64,000 bases of DNA. It comes from Crotophaga sulcirostris. Its lineage: Eukaryota; Chordata; Aves; Cuculiformes; Crotophagidae. Of this stretch, positions 23,461-36,700 are shown one piece after another. The notes below the pieces were generated by a model. That model had not been told where the DNA came from and ran no database searches. It worked only from the letters and a program-made list of their open reading frames with translations. Numbering within the stretch: the stretch's first letter is position 1; each line of letters starts with the position of its first letter. The stretch spans positions 2,066,907 through 2,130,906 of the forward strand of contig VYZB01000134.1 in the NCBI GenBank assembly GCA_013397455.1, in the 5' to 3' direction. Both the position numbers and the translations under genes were made by a program.

Positions 23461-26073
23461 CTTACTTCAGTGATTTACCATGTCTGCCTAGGGCTATCCT
23501 GACTTGATGTGATTTATAGATGCATTGTGGAAAATGAAGTATTGTCCGTATTTACAGATTCATACATAAGTAGTTGTATATAAAGTAGAGGGTTCCTGTG
23601 TAGAAACAGGTTAATAAAAGAACATGTTAGGATCCCAGAAGGCCATGCCACAGCCTTCTGTGCACATGAATTGATGTTTAATGATATATTGAAAATTTGC
23701 TATTTAGTTAAACTGTCTTTATATATGTATATACACGTCCCCATTTGTGTTTGAGTGGTTTGCTCTACCATAAATTTATAAAAAAAATCCACCAGCACAT
23801 TAAACTTAATTGAGGTAAATATTTTTAATCAACATGCAACTTTGGGCTACTCTAACTGAATTGGTTTGAATGATACCTATAATTTAACTTCTTTGAAATA
23901 AGGTAGCTCATGCTTCCTGTGTAGTAAAGAAGTGGATGTGGAGATGGCACAATGTGAGGCAGCATCACTCATTACTGTGAGACATTTGCTAGCTGGGGAA
24001 GTACAAGTGGTACAGACATAGTTGAAACTTTATGAAGTGCAGATTTTCTAATGAATTATAGATACTTCTATTTTCTTGAAGGTAACTTTAAAGGCTATTC
24101 AAGCTTGTAGAAAGCCAGGGGGGTTTTTTTGCCTTAATAAAACTCAGACATCCTTTTCCTCTTCCTCTCTTCCCCTTCCTCATTTCTTTTAAAAAAGATT
24201 ACTCTTGTAAGTTAATTCACAAGTTCGAAATGGAGGTGCATTTGGATGTATTAGATGGTTCCTTCTGTCTCAGTTCTGCTGAAGAAGCCCCATGCTAATT
24301 TTCTTCCACCCACTCTGCCCTGTGCTGGCTGCATGGAGCATCTGTTATTCTGGTTTTTGCATTCAGGAAGGATGTGTGGGCAGGGTGCTAGTGCTGCTCC
24401 TGGCTGTCAGCACTGGTGTACGAGTCCAGCCCACTGATTTGTTAGTGGCTGAAAACAGAAAAATAAGGCTGAATGCATTCTAACATGGAAAACTTAAGTA
24501 AGAAAGAGAAGAAAATAATGAGCTTTAGAAAAAGAGACATAGAGACATCATTTGTACAACTTTTCTTGCTAATGAATTTATATACTGGACATGGAGTCAG
24601 GAGGGTGGTATATACAAACATAAATGCCTCAGTACATATTTCCTTTGACATTGCAATAGGAGGATCTTGAAGACTAGAAATTGGACACCTAATCTGTGAT
24701 TGTAATTAAACCAGACTTGGCCTGTTGAGCTTTTCTGTGGCTGCTATGTCATTACTGCGGCATTTGAATCAGAATGTATGAACATGAGAAAACCAGTATC
24801 TGTGCAGCAAATGTGGAGTACATGTGGTACGCTAGTGTGTCTTTACACTGTGTCCTTGATTTTTAGTTCAGGTATAATATCTGTTTGTGCTTGGTGTTTT
24901 TACAGAACTGATGTTGTTCTTCACAGCAATAACTTCAACTCACAGAAATGATACTTCAGAACAGTGTGATATGTTAGTAAGATGCAGTGAATCCGAACTG
25001 AAAGCACCCCAACTCTGTTTGGTATTTCAAACTGGTAGCCGAACACTCTATCCTGATCCTTTATTTTCAGAACTACTGAGCTCTCTATTTTTTCTATGGC
25101 AAAACTATATGAATCTGTTCAGTACTCTAAGGAAAGGGAGAAATCAAAAGCCATGAAACTTTGGATGAGGTGTTTTCTCAAATGGGACAAGAAGGAGCCA
25201 GATGGAATATTGTAAAGGGAGGCAGGGACAATATGTTTTCTTGCTACGGAGCTGCCAATCATGTGTCTTAGCAGAGATTTGCTGAAGTGGAAATGCTTGC
25301 ATACAGTGTAGTTTCTGTTGACATCTCTCACTGAGATAAGCTAAACTTGAGTTAGTACATTTTGAAAACCAAAATCATTTAGGAAAAAATGCTCAAGGCC
25401 TGTATCAGTTTCTGTTCTTATGAAAAACAGGTGTCTGAAATGTCCTGAAAATTTACTGCAGCTTGACTATGGTGTCAGGAGACTAGTTGCATCAGAGAGG
25501 GCAGATGAAGAAGTGTCTGATATTTTTGCTCAAGGCAGGTCAATTGTTTTTAATGATGTTTGCTGTGTTATTTGTAGAAACCAATTTAAAGACGTGCTAA
25601 TTTGAAAAACTAATGACTGACTTCCACCTTGCATCTTAAGTGTTTGCTATAACACATATGAGTTTACTTAAAAGACTTCCCTGGACTGCAATTGCAGACT
25701 TCATTGTGATTTAATTAAAGGTAGCAGCTTTTCTATTGCTGAGCCTCTTTTCTCTGCCTGAGTTTGTTCTCTGAGATGGAAAGGATGGCAAGTTTAAGCT
25801 TCACCTGAGGCAATGAGAAGATTAGAAAGTATACAGAGATGCTGCAGGTGGCATTATTACCACCACAGCATAACAGCTGGGAAATAAGAATAACTGCATG
25901 TTGTACTGTAGAGGTTCAAGGCACCATTTATTCATAAATGTAATAGGAATTGGAAATCATACAACTGGAAATAATGAAATGCAAATATTTTAGTGCTAGG
26001 TTGCTAGGGGCCATGGGAAGAGGATGAAAATACAGGTGATATATGGATTTTTATCTGACGCATGGAAAAAAAA
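23461..26073. other. Intergenic DNA downstream of GCNT4, no gene seen
   Basis: AT-rich sequence with only short frames (up to 89 codons at 24887-25156) that show no domain or splice context. The first few hundred bases might belong to an extended GCNT4 3' UTR. Confidence 0.6.
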
Positions 26074-26192
26074 TAGTTGTAAATGAATTGCAAGACCTAC
26101 CTGAAAAGTAGAAGTCCTCCTTGTAAATTTATTTACAACTTCATTAGTTGTAAATGAATTGCAAGACCTACCTGAAAAGTAGAAGTCCTCCT
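26074..26192 (+). repeat. Exact 48-bp direct duplication with fold-back spacer
   Basis: Bases 26074-26121 are repeated without a mismatch at 26145-26192, 71 bp apart. The 23-bp spacer contains TTGTAAAT-TT-ATTTACAA, and its ATTTACAACT pairs with AGTTGTAAAT at the start of the second copy across a 5-base loop. The absence of mismatches indicates a recent local duplication. Confidence 0.97.
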
Positions 26193-29100
26193 ACAAAGGT
26201 TTGAAATGGCAGAATTGAAGGCATCAGTTTGTTTTCTCCAATAAATGTTATGTTTGCTTTTGTTTCCTGTGGCTGTTTCTTACCTTCTAATACATCAGTT
26301 CCAGCTCTTTTGTGGCCGTAAGATAGCCATATCAATTAAATTTTATCACTTACCTCTCATTTACTGTAAGCTAGTCCAAAACTCGTTTTCTGTCCTGGGG
26401 CAGGTCTAAGGGCTCTCAACACAAGCAGAATGTGATGTGGCTGAATTTCCATTTAATTGGCTTAGTGGGACATCTATATGTGCTCAGCTGCCCTGGGCCT
26501 GAACTGGTACAACAGTTAACGAGCTTCCATCACTAATTGCCCATATTTTAGTCTCCTTGTATTTAAAGGAAAAATTAATAAAAATATCCTTTGCTCCCAT
26601 GCCAAACTTATTATCTTCCTCTTGTCTTGAATTTTGCTTGGTAGAGGCTATATAGAAAAACACTGTCTGAAGAAGGTACATCCAAAGGAGTAAAATTATG
26701 TACATCACCCAAAAAATGGAGAAAAAAAAAAGTTGGATAGAAAAAGTAATTTCAAGTAATCGAAAAAACAGGTGATGCTGGGACTAAGCAGGGATAAAAT
26801 ATATGCAGATGTTATTGCAGGCAATCGAAGAGTCACTTCTCTGACTTCCGTGTTACTAATAATGTTCTTAAAAATGCACTCTTATTTCCAAAGTTTTGCT
26901 AAACTGGGATATAACTGCTTGCAGTGGCTGAAGCTTCACCCCTCTTCTTTGAAGAGCAGAGTTGCATCCTGTGAAACCATAAGCAGGTTTAGATGGTTTA
27001 TTTTTTTTGCCAGGCCTCAGGTTCCAGACTTCTTATAAAGCAGAGCAATACTGGAAAATCACCTGGCTGTCAGCATGCAAGTGATCAGATGACACATCCT
27101 CCCAGGGATGGAGCTGCTTCCAGAAACCAAGGTGGAGCAGGATTCAGGCCACCCAGCCTGACTCTGTTTTATTTCATTAGAGTACACCAGCTTTATAATT
27201 TTCAAGATCAGCCAGCTAATTGTATTATCTGTGTTGTTTTCATTGGTTGAAGAACCTTGGAATTCTTTCTTATGGCTTTCTTAGATTAAGATTTATTTAA
27301 AATTTCTGTACATATATTTTGGGAACAGAGACAGTAGGTCGTCTTGTATTGCATGCTTTGTCCTCATTTGAAACCAAGGCAGCCAAATCAGATTCTGAAG
27401 TCATAAAGCCATAAAGAGCTGAACACATGAAGAACTGAGTCATCCTAAAATTAAGTAGCCATGCAGTTTTCTTCTCTATGATCATTAAGTGGATACTTTT
27501 ATACTCAGTTCTAGAAACTTGAGGCATTTCATAAATTGGAATCGCAAGAAGTGGAGATATGCCAGGTAAGTGCTATGAGTTCATTTTTCCTTAATGTTTT
27601 GTTTCAGTCTACATGAAGTGAGTTGCTTTCATTTCAATAGCTGGACAGACAAGCACACCACAGAGCTGCTGCTGGCACCGTGGCACCATTGCCACCTTCC
27701 CCAATGCCTTGGAGGTTGTGCTCTTCCCCTGCTGAGACAATGTTCACTGCAGTCACCAGGTGAGGGGTCAAAAGGGGTTGTCTTTGTCTCACCATTCTGA
27801 AAATAACCCTTTGGGCCGTGGTCCTACCTCACAGTGTTTGAAGGCTGTTGGAGCAGATAAACACAACAGAAAATGAGCTTCAATATTACAGTGGAGACAA
27901 GGGCTGGACTGCAGTGGATCCCAACAAGAAAAAACACTCAGATTCAGGCAGGTAGAGATGACCAAATGCAGACAACCTTCAGATGACCAGACGCAGAAAG
28001 GGGAGTTTTGGGTTGCGTTACAGAAATGCATTGCACTCTGTGAGCTAGTTTAACCTGCATCAGGAACTCTCTTGCTTAGTCCAAGACTATTTGGCCACCA
28101 TTTCATCAAAACAGATTTTTCTCTGCTGTCATAATTCTACTATTTTTATTTGGTTGGGTTTTTTGACAGATTTTTATTTTTTCAAATCTACTTCAAATTT
28201 CTGAGCAACTCAGCTGCTGGATTCTACATGGTGTTGGAGTCCAGCTGAGCGGTAAAGTGACATGAACTTGATTTGACAAGGGTTTCAGCTGCCTTTGGAG
28301 ACTCTCCTCAATTGTCAGGTTAGCTGATGATGACATGAAGTGTGGGTGTTGCTCACAGACATCTTAAAATTAAACTGGAACGTTTCCTGTTAATAAGTGG
28401 CACTTTACATAGTTTCTGTGAGAGATGGCTCTTAATATCCATTTTCCTGGTGGTTAGTGCCTTCTCCTCCAATGGAGGCATGATGAGGTTGCAAAACTTT
28501 GCACTCCACAAAGCACAGTGGCTGCCTGGCTATAAAGAGAGAGGAGCCACATTCTAGTTTGGGTGTTGTTAATTGACCTGAATGTCCAAGGTTCGGTTAG
28601 CTGGCAAGACCAGAGAGATCATGTTTGTCCACTCAGACAAAGCACAGGGGTGAGGGAAGTGCCTGCTCAGGCAGTTCAGTTAAGATCTGGCTAGTTTTGT
28701 ACTGAGAAGGTGATGAAGTCCTGGAGTGCTGTCACTCCAAGGGTAGAGTTCCCAGCAGATTCCCTTGTCACTAGGGGTGGGATGGAGGAGTGTTTAAAGA
28801 CTGTAGTCTTGAGGGGGTTGTAGCTGCTGAATCCACCCCTGAGTGATTACCCTTCTTCACAACAGACTGATCTTGGAAGTCTTTCTGAGAATGTATTCAT
28901 TCCTCTTTCCACTGGCTTCTGGTAAACAGCCTTGCAAAATCCCTCTGTTTCTGTTTTCTATTGAGTCTGTTGTTGTGATCAACCATTTGATCATGGTCTT
29001 CATTTTTGTAATATGTACAGAAAAGCAAATCCAAATGTGTCTCCTCACTGAGGAGTCCTGGAAGGCACAACCATGGAAGGCCATTGTTCATTGCTGCTGT

Positions 29101-29437
29101 TGACCCCACTAATTCAAAAGAACTATGTGCTGAATGTTTTAATAGAAACTGAGTAATGGATGAGTGATTTGACTAGATAAAAGTAAAGTAATACCCAGAG
29201 GGAAGGGAAAGCAGCCAAAAAAAGCTATGTCTGTGCTTCTCATAAATGGAGATACCTGCCTTTTTTTGGCCCCAGGCGAAAAAGCAACTTGATCTTGGGC
29301 CATAAATGCAGAAAATGAACAAATCAGCTACTACAGAATTGCTTAATATAGCAGACAGAAATATAATTGAGGTATAGTGGCTGGAACATGATGCCAGATA
29401 TTAGCAATAAAATTCAAAATCATAACTCTTTTTAGTG
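26193..29437. other. Intergenic DNA, no gene seen
   Basis: Unique-looking, AT-rich. Frames of 60-88 codons occur on both strands without domain, codon or splice support. Confidence 0.6.
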
Positions 29438-29508
29438 TTGGCTTATAGGTTGGACTTGATGATCTTGGAGGTCTCTTCCAACCTGGTTATACTGTGGTTA
29501 TACTGTAA
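29438..29508 (+). mobile_element. CR1 LINE 3' end
   Basis: GGTTGGACTTGATGATCTTGG followed by GTCTCTTCCAACCTGG and a decayed TATACTGTGG tail is the CR1 3' terminus. About 70 bases remain. Confidence 0.9.
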
Positions 29509-32374
29509 ATGAATTTGCCTTTGGAGCAAATTGCTAAGGTGCATGTTTTCTCCTGTTTCATGTGAAGATACTGGTAGTTTTAGCTGTAATTTTGAGGTTT
29601 TATGTGGGATTTGATCTGATTTTTCATGTCCTGTACTATGCACAAGATATGCTGTATTTGATCTAGGCTGCAGATAAAATCATAAAATCAAACTTAGGAA
29701 AAAACAGAGCTAAATTCAAATAGGACTGGGAGTTGTGAGTTGCTTGTGTTGACCATTACAAATATAAAGGACCTTTGCATTAATTAGCACCAGTACTAAT
29801 GGTGATCTACATGTAGAAGTGACTAGCTTTAATATTTCTGCTGTTGTTGAAACAGCCGAAGCCCTGCTAGCAGGAGAAGTTAACACAGGGCTTACCCTTA
29901 TGTAGCCTGTTTTTGTTAGGAAGGAAAATAAGCAGTGAAGGGGAAGATACCTGCACAGCAAATACACAAGCAGCTACATAAGTAACAAGCCATAAGCCTA
30001 ATCAAAGGTATTAGACTGGCAATGGCTCTTCAACATAAAGGTCCAAAGACCTGAGATCAAGGAAACTGGTGTGGACCCAGCAATCCAAACTGCTAACCAT
30101 GCACACCCGGACTCGGAGTACTGGGGCTCAGGAGTCAGCCACAGCTAACAGTGCTCCCAGCTCAGATATGTGGGAAAAGTCTGTGGCTGTCCCTTGTGAC
30201 TGCTGGTCCCACAACAGTTGCATGCTGTACGTGAGCGCTCATGCTACAGCCTTCAGCACCAATACACCTCCTCAGAATCGTGGTTTACAGCTAAAGGAAA
30301 GCGAACAGCCACTGGGTCGGACACTCCTGAAAAGCAAAATCTGCAATTGAAGCTAATGAAGAGGTGATGCTGCTGCACAGTTTCAACACTCTTTGGTGTA
30401 AGGTAACTGCTTTCTCTGCCAGCACAATCCTACCTCAGACTTCAGAGTGTTTCTCCTCGCTGTTCATTGCCTCTACAGGAATCCCGTTCCTGCCACAAGA
30501 TTGCTTCAAAATTTATAGACAGGCCTTACTCAAAGTTTTTCTGAGAAGCCTAACTCTTGACAGTTGCAAAGCAACTTTTCCTGTTCCAGAAACTTTTTCC
30601 ATTTCCTGAAACAGAGTTTTAAACGCCAACTTGGCAGACTCCATCAGCCCCCCACCCCCAGAGGAAGATTAAAGTTTAATTAAATATTGGGAGGAAAGAG
30701 AAATGTTTGAAGCGTGAATGAGCCATGGAAGTAAAATATAATTTCTGCTAGTAATTCTGGCTGCTGTCTCAGGAGCATGTGCCTGTGTTGTCTGCATCCA
30801 GGGACTGATCCCTTCCTGATGTGGCTGCAGCTGCTCAGCTTGATTTTTTTGCTTCTTTTGCAGTGTCAGGAATGGCCTCTATGGCAAATCAGTTTTGCCG
30901 TTCTGCTGGCAAATATCTTAAATATTTAATTACTCTGAAATGGATTTTGATGTGTTAGGGCAATAGGAGTGTTAATAAGTGGACCATGGCCTTGCAGCTG
31001 CATTGGACTGGTCAACTGATTTGTCCCTGTGGACAAACTGCATTACCCTACATCTTTGAAATGTTTGTTTTATAATTTGATTGGCTGAAAAAAAAACACC
31101 TCTGTTTGTAGATACTGCTCTGGAAGCAGGGCTGCTCTATGAAGACAACAGAGTCTGCTGGGGCAGGTAGCAGAGCTGAAGGACCTGCTGCTGCAAGGGA
31201 CCTGTGGGAGGGGAACAGGTAGGGATGCTCCCCCCGTACAGCCGTGCCAGGTCCAGGCAAAGGGATCAGGGAGGACTGCAGCATTTCTTGCTGCTGGGAG
31301 GGAAGGCCAGTCAACTGTGGAGGCTGGGGTCACCAAGGATGTACAGGATCACTGATGTGCTTTTTTTTTTGCCAGTATGCATTTTGTTGTTTCAGCTTTT
31401 GTCAGTGTTTTTCCAATGGTACTTTTACTGCTTTGTAAAATGCAGGTTTTCTAAGATAACATCCAATTTAGATCTGGTCCAAGGCCTTAATCACATGCCT
31501 GGGCCTTACCTTCATCTTGGATCTGTACATGAAGAAATAGCAATTTCTGAGGTCCTGAATATAGCCAAAATAGTGACAAAGAGTGTATACTGGATTTATT
31601 GTACACAAGTGAGCCATTGTTTAAGTGGCATTGCTTTTTTCTTGATCACCACCCATGTTTGTACAGAGCTGTAAATTCAGACAACCCTTGAATTTGGTGA
31701 TTTTTGATATCACAAGTAACCAGGTGTGAGAGCAAACCATGAGTGATACTATGAGAAAGAAGAGATAATACATTAAAGTGGAGAAAACCCCTGGAAAAAA
31801 AGCATGAAGAAATCAGTTTTGCTTGGGTTCTGTTATGCCAAAGCCATTTAAATAATGCCAGTTGCATGTTAATTATATTTTGATTAGAAGCAAACCCCTG
31901 AGCTTGATATTGAATTACTATGAAGCTTTGAAGAAGTTACCAGTAAACTTGCCAGAAAATATCTGCTGAAACTGCTGTTCTATTGTTTACTATGTTTTTG
32001 ATTAAGATATTTCTTCTGTGACCATTTTGACTATCCTTTGAAAAAAGTTAGATTTTAAAGATTCCCTTTGGTTTTGCTCTTGTTGGAATATGAAAAACTT
32101 GGGTTTTCGGATGAAACATTTTCTCAGTGAAAACACAGCTAGTCACTGTGAAGTTGTAATGGGTAGCAAGATACAGAAAGGGAATTTGAAAAATGTGTTG
32201 AAGAGCAGAAGTGCTAATGAAAGTTATGCAAATGAATTTCAAGAAGGGTTTGCACAAATATTAATAACTTGATGGCAGGTATATACTCTTCAAATCCTCT
32301 CCAAAATATATTTATCCTTCTTCTGGCTCCTTTTCTCATCTTTCCCCTCTGGCTTGTCATTTAGACATTACCCT
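29509..32374. other. Intergenic DNA, no gene seen
   Basis: Includes a 156-codon + frame at 31204-31674 that has no recognisable domain. Otherwise unremarkable. Confidence 0.55.
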
Positions 32375-32480
32375 CAGTCACATGGCGTGAATGTTGGGAG
32401 TGTCCTGTGTAGGGACAGAAGCTGGACTCGATGATCCTTTTGGGTCCCTTCCAACTTGGGTAATTCTATGATTCTATGGT
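32375..32480 (+). mobile_element. CR1 LINE 3' end
   Basis: GGGAGTGTCCTGTGTAGGGA, then GGACTCGATGATCCTTTTGG, GTCCCTTCCAAC and ATTCTATGATTCTATGG: a complete CR1 3' terminus of the young avian type, 5'-truncated to about 105 bases. It still carries the block that is lost from the promoter-proximal copy at 2.8 kb. Confidence 0.95.
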
Positions 32481-32573
32481 TTGTGACTGGGTTAATTCTA
32501 CTCTGCAACCTGTCTGCCATGCCACTCATCCTGAAGAAGAATGAATTACCAAGGTGTATACTGTCTTTGACTG

Positions 32574-32603
32574 GGGGAAAGGAAAGGAAGGGGAAGGGAA
32601 AAC
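32574..32603 (+). repeat. Purine-only GGAAA/GGGAA tract
   Basis: About 30 bases of G and A only, in GGAAA-, GGAAG- and GGGGAA-like units. Confidence 0.85.
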
Positions 32604-33321
32604 CTCCTTGACGTATTCCTCAAACCTGTGGTCTCAAGAAAGCAATATGAACCGGAGCTAAGACTTTGGACTTGTCCACCTACCCAGCACACACAGAACT
32701 GGAGCATTCAGAGTACGTGCTGAAATTCTGATACTTGATGTCACCTTTAGTATTAAAAGTGCAAATGATTCTTGAAAAGCAAGTTGGCAGTAAATAATAA
32801 ACAAGCGTGATACCTCTATTAGAAAGTAAGCCCACTGCAAACACTCTGTAGCTCTTTGTATGTGTATGTAACTCCTTGTTACCTCTCTGCCATGAATAAA
32901 CATTTGACTTGCTGCTCAGCACACAGATTTTCGGTCAGCCCATGTATGGTGAATAATGCAACAGTTACCAATGTGATATTTATTTCTAGATGCTGAAAGT
33001 TGTTTTTTGTTCAATAATTTATGAAAATTAATCATACTGCCTCCATCAGCTTTGGGAATGTCTGCAGCATACATCAGCCCTGAAGGTCACTCTGAGGACT
33101 GTTTTCTTATTGCTTTATACCAGCATCCTCACACAGTATTAAAGGAAGAAACCTCCACTGAATATATTCTGCCAGTTAATATAGATGGGTATAAATGACT
33201 GTGCATATGTATGTGTGTGTGTTTTCATTGTAGTCTCATAGATACTGATTAGGGTCTTCACGTCCTTATTTGACCTATCGTTAATTTCGTGCATCTTTCC
33301 TTTCTAGCCTACATAATTGTC

Positions 33322-33624
33322 TTACAATGACCAAGAAACCTGCAGAGCAGTTCTTCTGCTGCTCGTAAGGACAAAGCAGTTGAACTGCAGAACTAAATAA
33401 GGATTTGCCTGCTGCTCATTATAATCTTTCCTCCTGATTTTAAAGATCGGTTTTGCTTCCTTTTTGCATTTGTCGATATTTTCATTCCGTTTGACATAAC
33501 CATCATTTGCATCTGTTTCCTTCTCCTGTAGCAAATAGATTTGTCGTGTTACATCCGTATTGGCATAGGTTCCTTGAACTCTTGTGATTTCCCAGCTTCC
33601 GTGGGAAGTACTGCTTTCTATCAT
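33322..33624 (-). CDS. Unassigned 100-codon minus-strand frame
   Basis: This frame begins with ATG and reads through charged, lysine- and asparagine-rich sequence including KEAKPIFKIRRKDYNEQQ before a serine-rich end and a TAA stop. The composition looks more like a soluble charged protein segment than the hydrophobic mixtures of most chance frames here, and it contains several CpGs in an otherwise CpG-poor region. I do not recognise it, it lacks a clear acceptor or donor, and a random origin is quite possible. Confidence 0.1.
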   Translation of the reverse strand: MIESSTSHGSWEITRVQGTYANTDVTRQIYLLQEKETDANDGYVKRNENIDKCKKEAKPIFKIRRKDYNEQQANPYLVLQFNCFVLTSSRRTALQVSWSL

Positions 33625-33719
33625 GTAAGAAACAACATGCCTAGGAATCTTGGATAGGAATATAGTGCTACTTTGTCAAGTTAATATAACATTTATCATA
33701 TTGAAGGGATTTTTTTTAC

Positions 33720-33754
33720 TTTTAAAATGTCTTTTTTTACATTTTAAAATGTCT
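33720..33754 (+). repeat. Short direct repeat TTTTAAAATGTCT
   Basis: A 13-base sequence at 33720-33732 recurs at 33742-33754, a 22-bp step within a T-rich stretch. Confidence 0.9.
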
Positions 33755-36700
33755 GTTTTGTGTTTGCTGATAGCAAGTGGTCTATCATACTACAAAGTTA
33801 GGTGCTGCAAAATATGCAGCCATATATTTCAGGCAGTGGCACTGGTTACTGGGCGAGGAAGCAGTGCAACTGGGTTGAATCTTGGAAAAATTACAGTGCT
33901 GAATGCAGGCCAAGTGATATGGATAAACAGTAAGGAGAACTGAAAAAAATCAGAAAGTTTTAATTTCTGAAGATTTCTGACCTGAGTTTTGTGTTTAGTG
34001 CTCCTGTGAATTTCACATGAGGAGGTAGCTGCGATACACAGCGTTCAGGGCAATTTGCATAACCACAAGCTGCAAACAGTAGAATTAGCACTATGGAAAT
34101 AAAAATTATTATATATAGTTCAGTTATTTTGCTGGCTTCTGTAGGAAGGACAAATGCATCATGGAGCAGTTTACTGACTTGCCAAGCCTAATGCTGCACT
34201 TCACTTTTCATCTTAGACAGCCCTGATATGAAAAGCTATTAGAAAAACTCCCTGAAAAACAGTATGTCATATTTTGTACAGAACCACTTGAGGAAAAGGT
34301 ATGCACCATGCCTTCCTGAAGTGCATAGTAATGACCTGAAAAAGCCGCTGAAAGATTGTTTCAGGCTCGGCCTTATTGCAAAGAAGACAAATAGTGAAGG
34401 TTACTTATATACTCTGTGTAGTAGGGATGATTTTATTCTTTGTTGATGGTTCATGAGACCTCTGGGAAAAGCTTTGGTACCTAAATCTCATCTAGTCTTC
34501 TCTTCAGTGACCTTCAAAACAGTGAGTCAGCCAGTGACGAAAGTAATGCAGAAACATAGCCTTCCTTTTAACAAAACTTCTGCCTTTGCCTTTGTGAGTG
34601 GCAGTGCTGCATAAAGGACAGAAAACCGTGGGACTGGACACCTGAGGCACCGCTCCTGAGCAGTAAGCATGTGACTTGCAGAAAACACCCGCGCCGTTTT
34701 CACAATGATTCATGAAGAAGGCTTGCAACAGCAAAGTTTGTGGCAAAGGGGAAAAACGTCCTTCTTCTAGCAGCTTTCCTGCAAGACGAGGGGAGAGGAA
34801 GGGGGTTAAAGGTGGCTATGTCTATGTCAGTCATCTACATATAACCACAGGGATAAAACTATAATTCATATAAAATTTGTTTTCTCCTTTTCCACCACAG
34901 TTAGAGCACAGCACTCAACCTGTCTTTAATTTTCTTGTCTCCAAGGTTTACATTAGGGCTTACCAGGTACTCCCATGTGAAAAAGATATAGAGTCCTTAG
35001 TACGAAAATGCTAATGTCCTTGATTTTCTCACCTGAACAGCTCTGCTGCATCTTCTTTAGTAGGAGAGGTGTGCAACATCTCATGGGAAAGAGATGCAAC
35101 CTACTGAGGTCCCAACCACTATTGTTGTGGTAGCTGGTTATTCGAAGGACACAACTGGTTCAAATAGTGATACACTATGAATCTCACAGTCCAGTGTGCA
35201 ATGGCTTCAGGAGAGCAGTCTGCCTTAGTCAGTGGGAAAATCAATGTGATAGTGGACATTTGGTGTAGGCAAGCCCTGGAAGCTGAGAGCAAGATATGAT
35301 CCCATTTGCATTAGCTCTTGCACAAACATTAAGCTCCAGCTTTTAATACCCATTTGTTTCATACAAAATCTATTAAGATATTGGACAGAGTGTTTTCAGG
35401 ACACTTTCATTTGATAATAACTAGTGACCTAGGAAAATTTTCCCATTCTGCGTAATCCGAGCCATGGTAATTAGGACTTCTAATAAATGAACCAGAAAGA
35501 TATAATTAATTTCATGAAAAATTGCATTAAAATTAGAACAGGGTGCTGTAATATGGGCCAGCTAGTGATACACATTTATAATCACTAAGACGATTTATGT
35601 CAAATGACATGAGAATTTAATTCTGTACATTTGCAACAACTCCCCTCCTCTATCCCCACACAGAAACCTATTCACTGGTCGAGCATGAATGACACCTCAC
35701 TTTTTTTGCAGAGATAGCTTTTAAGAGCAATCTGGTGCCCTCTTACCAGTGATTATCTCATAGTGACACTAATTGACATGCTATGTGATGCACCAAATAG
35801 GAAGTGTGATCACTGGTGATAGTCAAAATGCCTGGTGCTGCCTGGATCAGCTAGCCATGACCCACTTATACTGGCCCATTAAAAGCAACTCAAATGATAG
35901 AAAATGAGGCTGTGCTTAACTGGATAACCAGGGGAATATGAAGAATAATTTATAGCTGGGAGAGATGAGTGAGATTCAAGCAAGACACTGCTGCAAGACA
36001 ACAACTAGAAGCTCAGAACAGAGTTGTTCTGGGAAAGACCGTGACATTCAAAAACACTGCAGTAATAGCAAAACTGGCAACAGAACTGGGTAAGGATAGG
36101 AAAAAGCTGAAGAAAATTGCAATGATGTCTGGGTTGCATGCACATGAGGAAGTTGTCAGAGAATGATTGATACCTCTGTAGAAATTGAGGAAGCCAAATT
36201 TTCTACTATACACTTGAGTTAATCTGGATTTCATAAATAAATTGCTGTCCAGCCGCCTGTGGTTTTGTCTCTTGTAAGACTTAGCAATGAATCATGCTTC
36301 CTGCTACCCAGAAACCTGATTTGCTGCCGAGGGTTTCCTCCCTTGTGCTGAAGAAAATTTTGTTTGCTTCTGGAAAGTGGAACACAAGATCACGTTTCAA
36401 TGAGCACTCATTGATTGCTCCCTGGCAAAAGGGGCTTGGACTCTGCAAGGTGCCTGAGAACATCATGAGACCAGAACTACTACTGGCAACTCTACACAGA
36501 AAAATCCTTTAGGGTTTCTCAGGAAGCTGTCTTTCTGATGGGTGGCTGAAAGCATCCTATAGAATAAGAAGCAGACTTCTGTAATGTAAAACTTAAAAGT
36601 GTATTTTTTTTCTAATATTCATGGAAATGCTACCATTGCCTGGGACAGAGCATTGCCTTTGGCCAAAAAAAAAGCTCGATATGTTTGTTTTGTCAATGAT

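Noticed and set aside
31204..31674. 156-codon + frame, second longest on the + strand outside the CR1 and CpG island regions
   Set aside because: Hydrophobic middle and no recognised family; frames of this length are expected by chance a few times in this much sequence.
35969..36166. Lysine-rich 65-codon + frame followed by AATAAA-like sequence, considered as a processed pseudogene
   Set aside because: I could not match it to any known protein, and there is no poly(A) tract or target-site duplication.
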